Shown piece after piece: positions 63,867 to 64,000 of a DNA stretch of 64,000 bases (positions within the stretch are counted from its first letter, which is position 1; each line of letters opens with the position of its first letter). This DNA is from Alistipes montrealensis. Lineage in GTDB: Bacteria; Bacteroidota; Bacteroidia; Bacteroidales; Rikenellaceae. Made by a program: the position numbers and the translations under genes. A model generated the notes under the pieces. That model saw only the letters and a list, made by a program, of their open reading frames with translations. It ran no database searches and had not been told where the DNA came from. The stretch is taken from positions 52,410 to 116,409 of the forward strand of contig NZ_JAGYXY010000008.1 of assembly GCF_018362775.1 (NCBI RefSeq), given 5' to 3'.

Positions 63867-64000
63867 CACAAATAACAGATCAGGCAGCAGAATCCAGAGG
63901 AATCGACAGATTCAAGGCAGCTTCTTCGAAACTATCTTATCTAGCTCCAGAGACGTTAGGCGGCTCTTGCCGCGGCATCGGGAAACAAAGTAGCGACAGA
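63867..64000. other. Gene-free window end
   Basis: 134 bases with no start, ribosomal or tRNA signature and no promoter box that I recognise. The next gene begins outside the window. Confidence 0.5.

Overview
The window reads as a chromosomal segment of a GC-rich member of the Bacteroidales. Visible grounds are SusC/SusD pairs, a one-protein hybrid two-component regulator, BACON-domain lipoproteins, a lipoprotein-type Omp85 (TamL), and promoters that repeatedly show the Bacteroidetes TAnnTTTG -7 box, with few recognisable Shine-Dalgarno sequences. The high GC content together with this gene set suggests an Alistipes-like (Rikenellaceae) organism. That genus call is inference; no rRNA or other taxonomic marker is present.

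Region 1 (1-41.2 kb) is mostly housekeeping. It starts inside an ATP-grasp (PPDK_N-type) protein, followed by gdhA and a WG-repeat lipoprotein. The gpsA-pgi operon (minus strand) diverges from a morphogenesis cluster mreB-mreC-mreD-mrdA-rodA. That cluster is tightly followed by a Ca-type P-ATPase and a PAP2 phosphatase with a barrel-like tail. Next come a lipocalin-like lipoprotein, a membrane-anchored degenerate rubrerythrin, yebC, a glyoxalase-fold protein, tsaC, a hotdog thioesterase, a divergent pair of EamA transporters, the pdxJ-SGNH hydrolase-cca operon, nadK, the uppS-bamA-skp-skp envelope block, an AraC regulator, tamL with a nitroreductase, dapF, a small charged protein and an alpha/beta hydrolase.

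Region 2 (about 36.8-62.3 kb) is a polysaccharide utilisation locus (PUL). A minus-strand pair (BACON lipoprotein, calcineurin-like phosphoesterase) diverges from a 1359-residue hybrid two-component regulator. Downstream are GH88, a BNR-4 beta-propeller protein, GH105, a second BACON lipoprotein, SusC1, SusD1, a shortened SusC2, SusD2 and a DUF1735-like lipoprotein, ending at a terminator. GH88 and GH105 act on delta-4,5-unsaturated uronic acids, which are made only by polysaccharide lyases. No classical lyase is visible, so the BNR-4 propeller is the best candidate for that step. The likely target is a glucuronate- (possibly rhamnose-) containing glycan.

Region 3 (62.3-64 kb) carries a small zinc-ribbon protein and a SAM-dependent methyltransferase, then a gene-free end.

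The points most worth following up are: a run of nine G inside the regulator gene, exactly between the kinase and receiver modules, so a slip would uncouple sensing from DNA binding; the candidate lyase; the matching C-terminal modules of the two BACON lipoproteins; the SusC2 without its N-terminal domain; and the degenerate rubrerythrin. No tRNA, rRNA, CRISPR array, transposase or integrase was seen.
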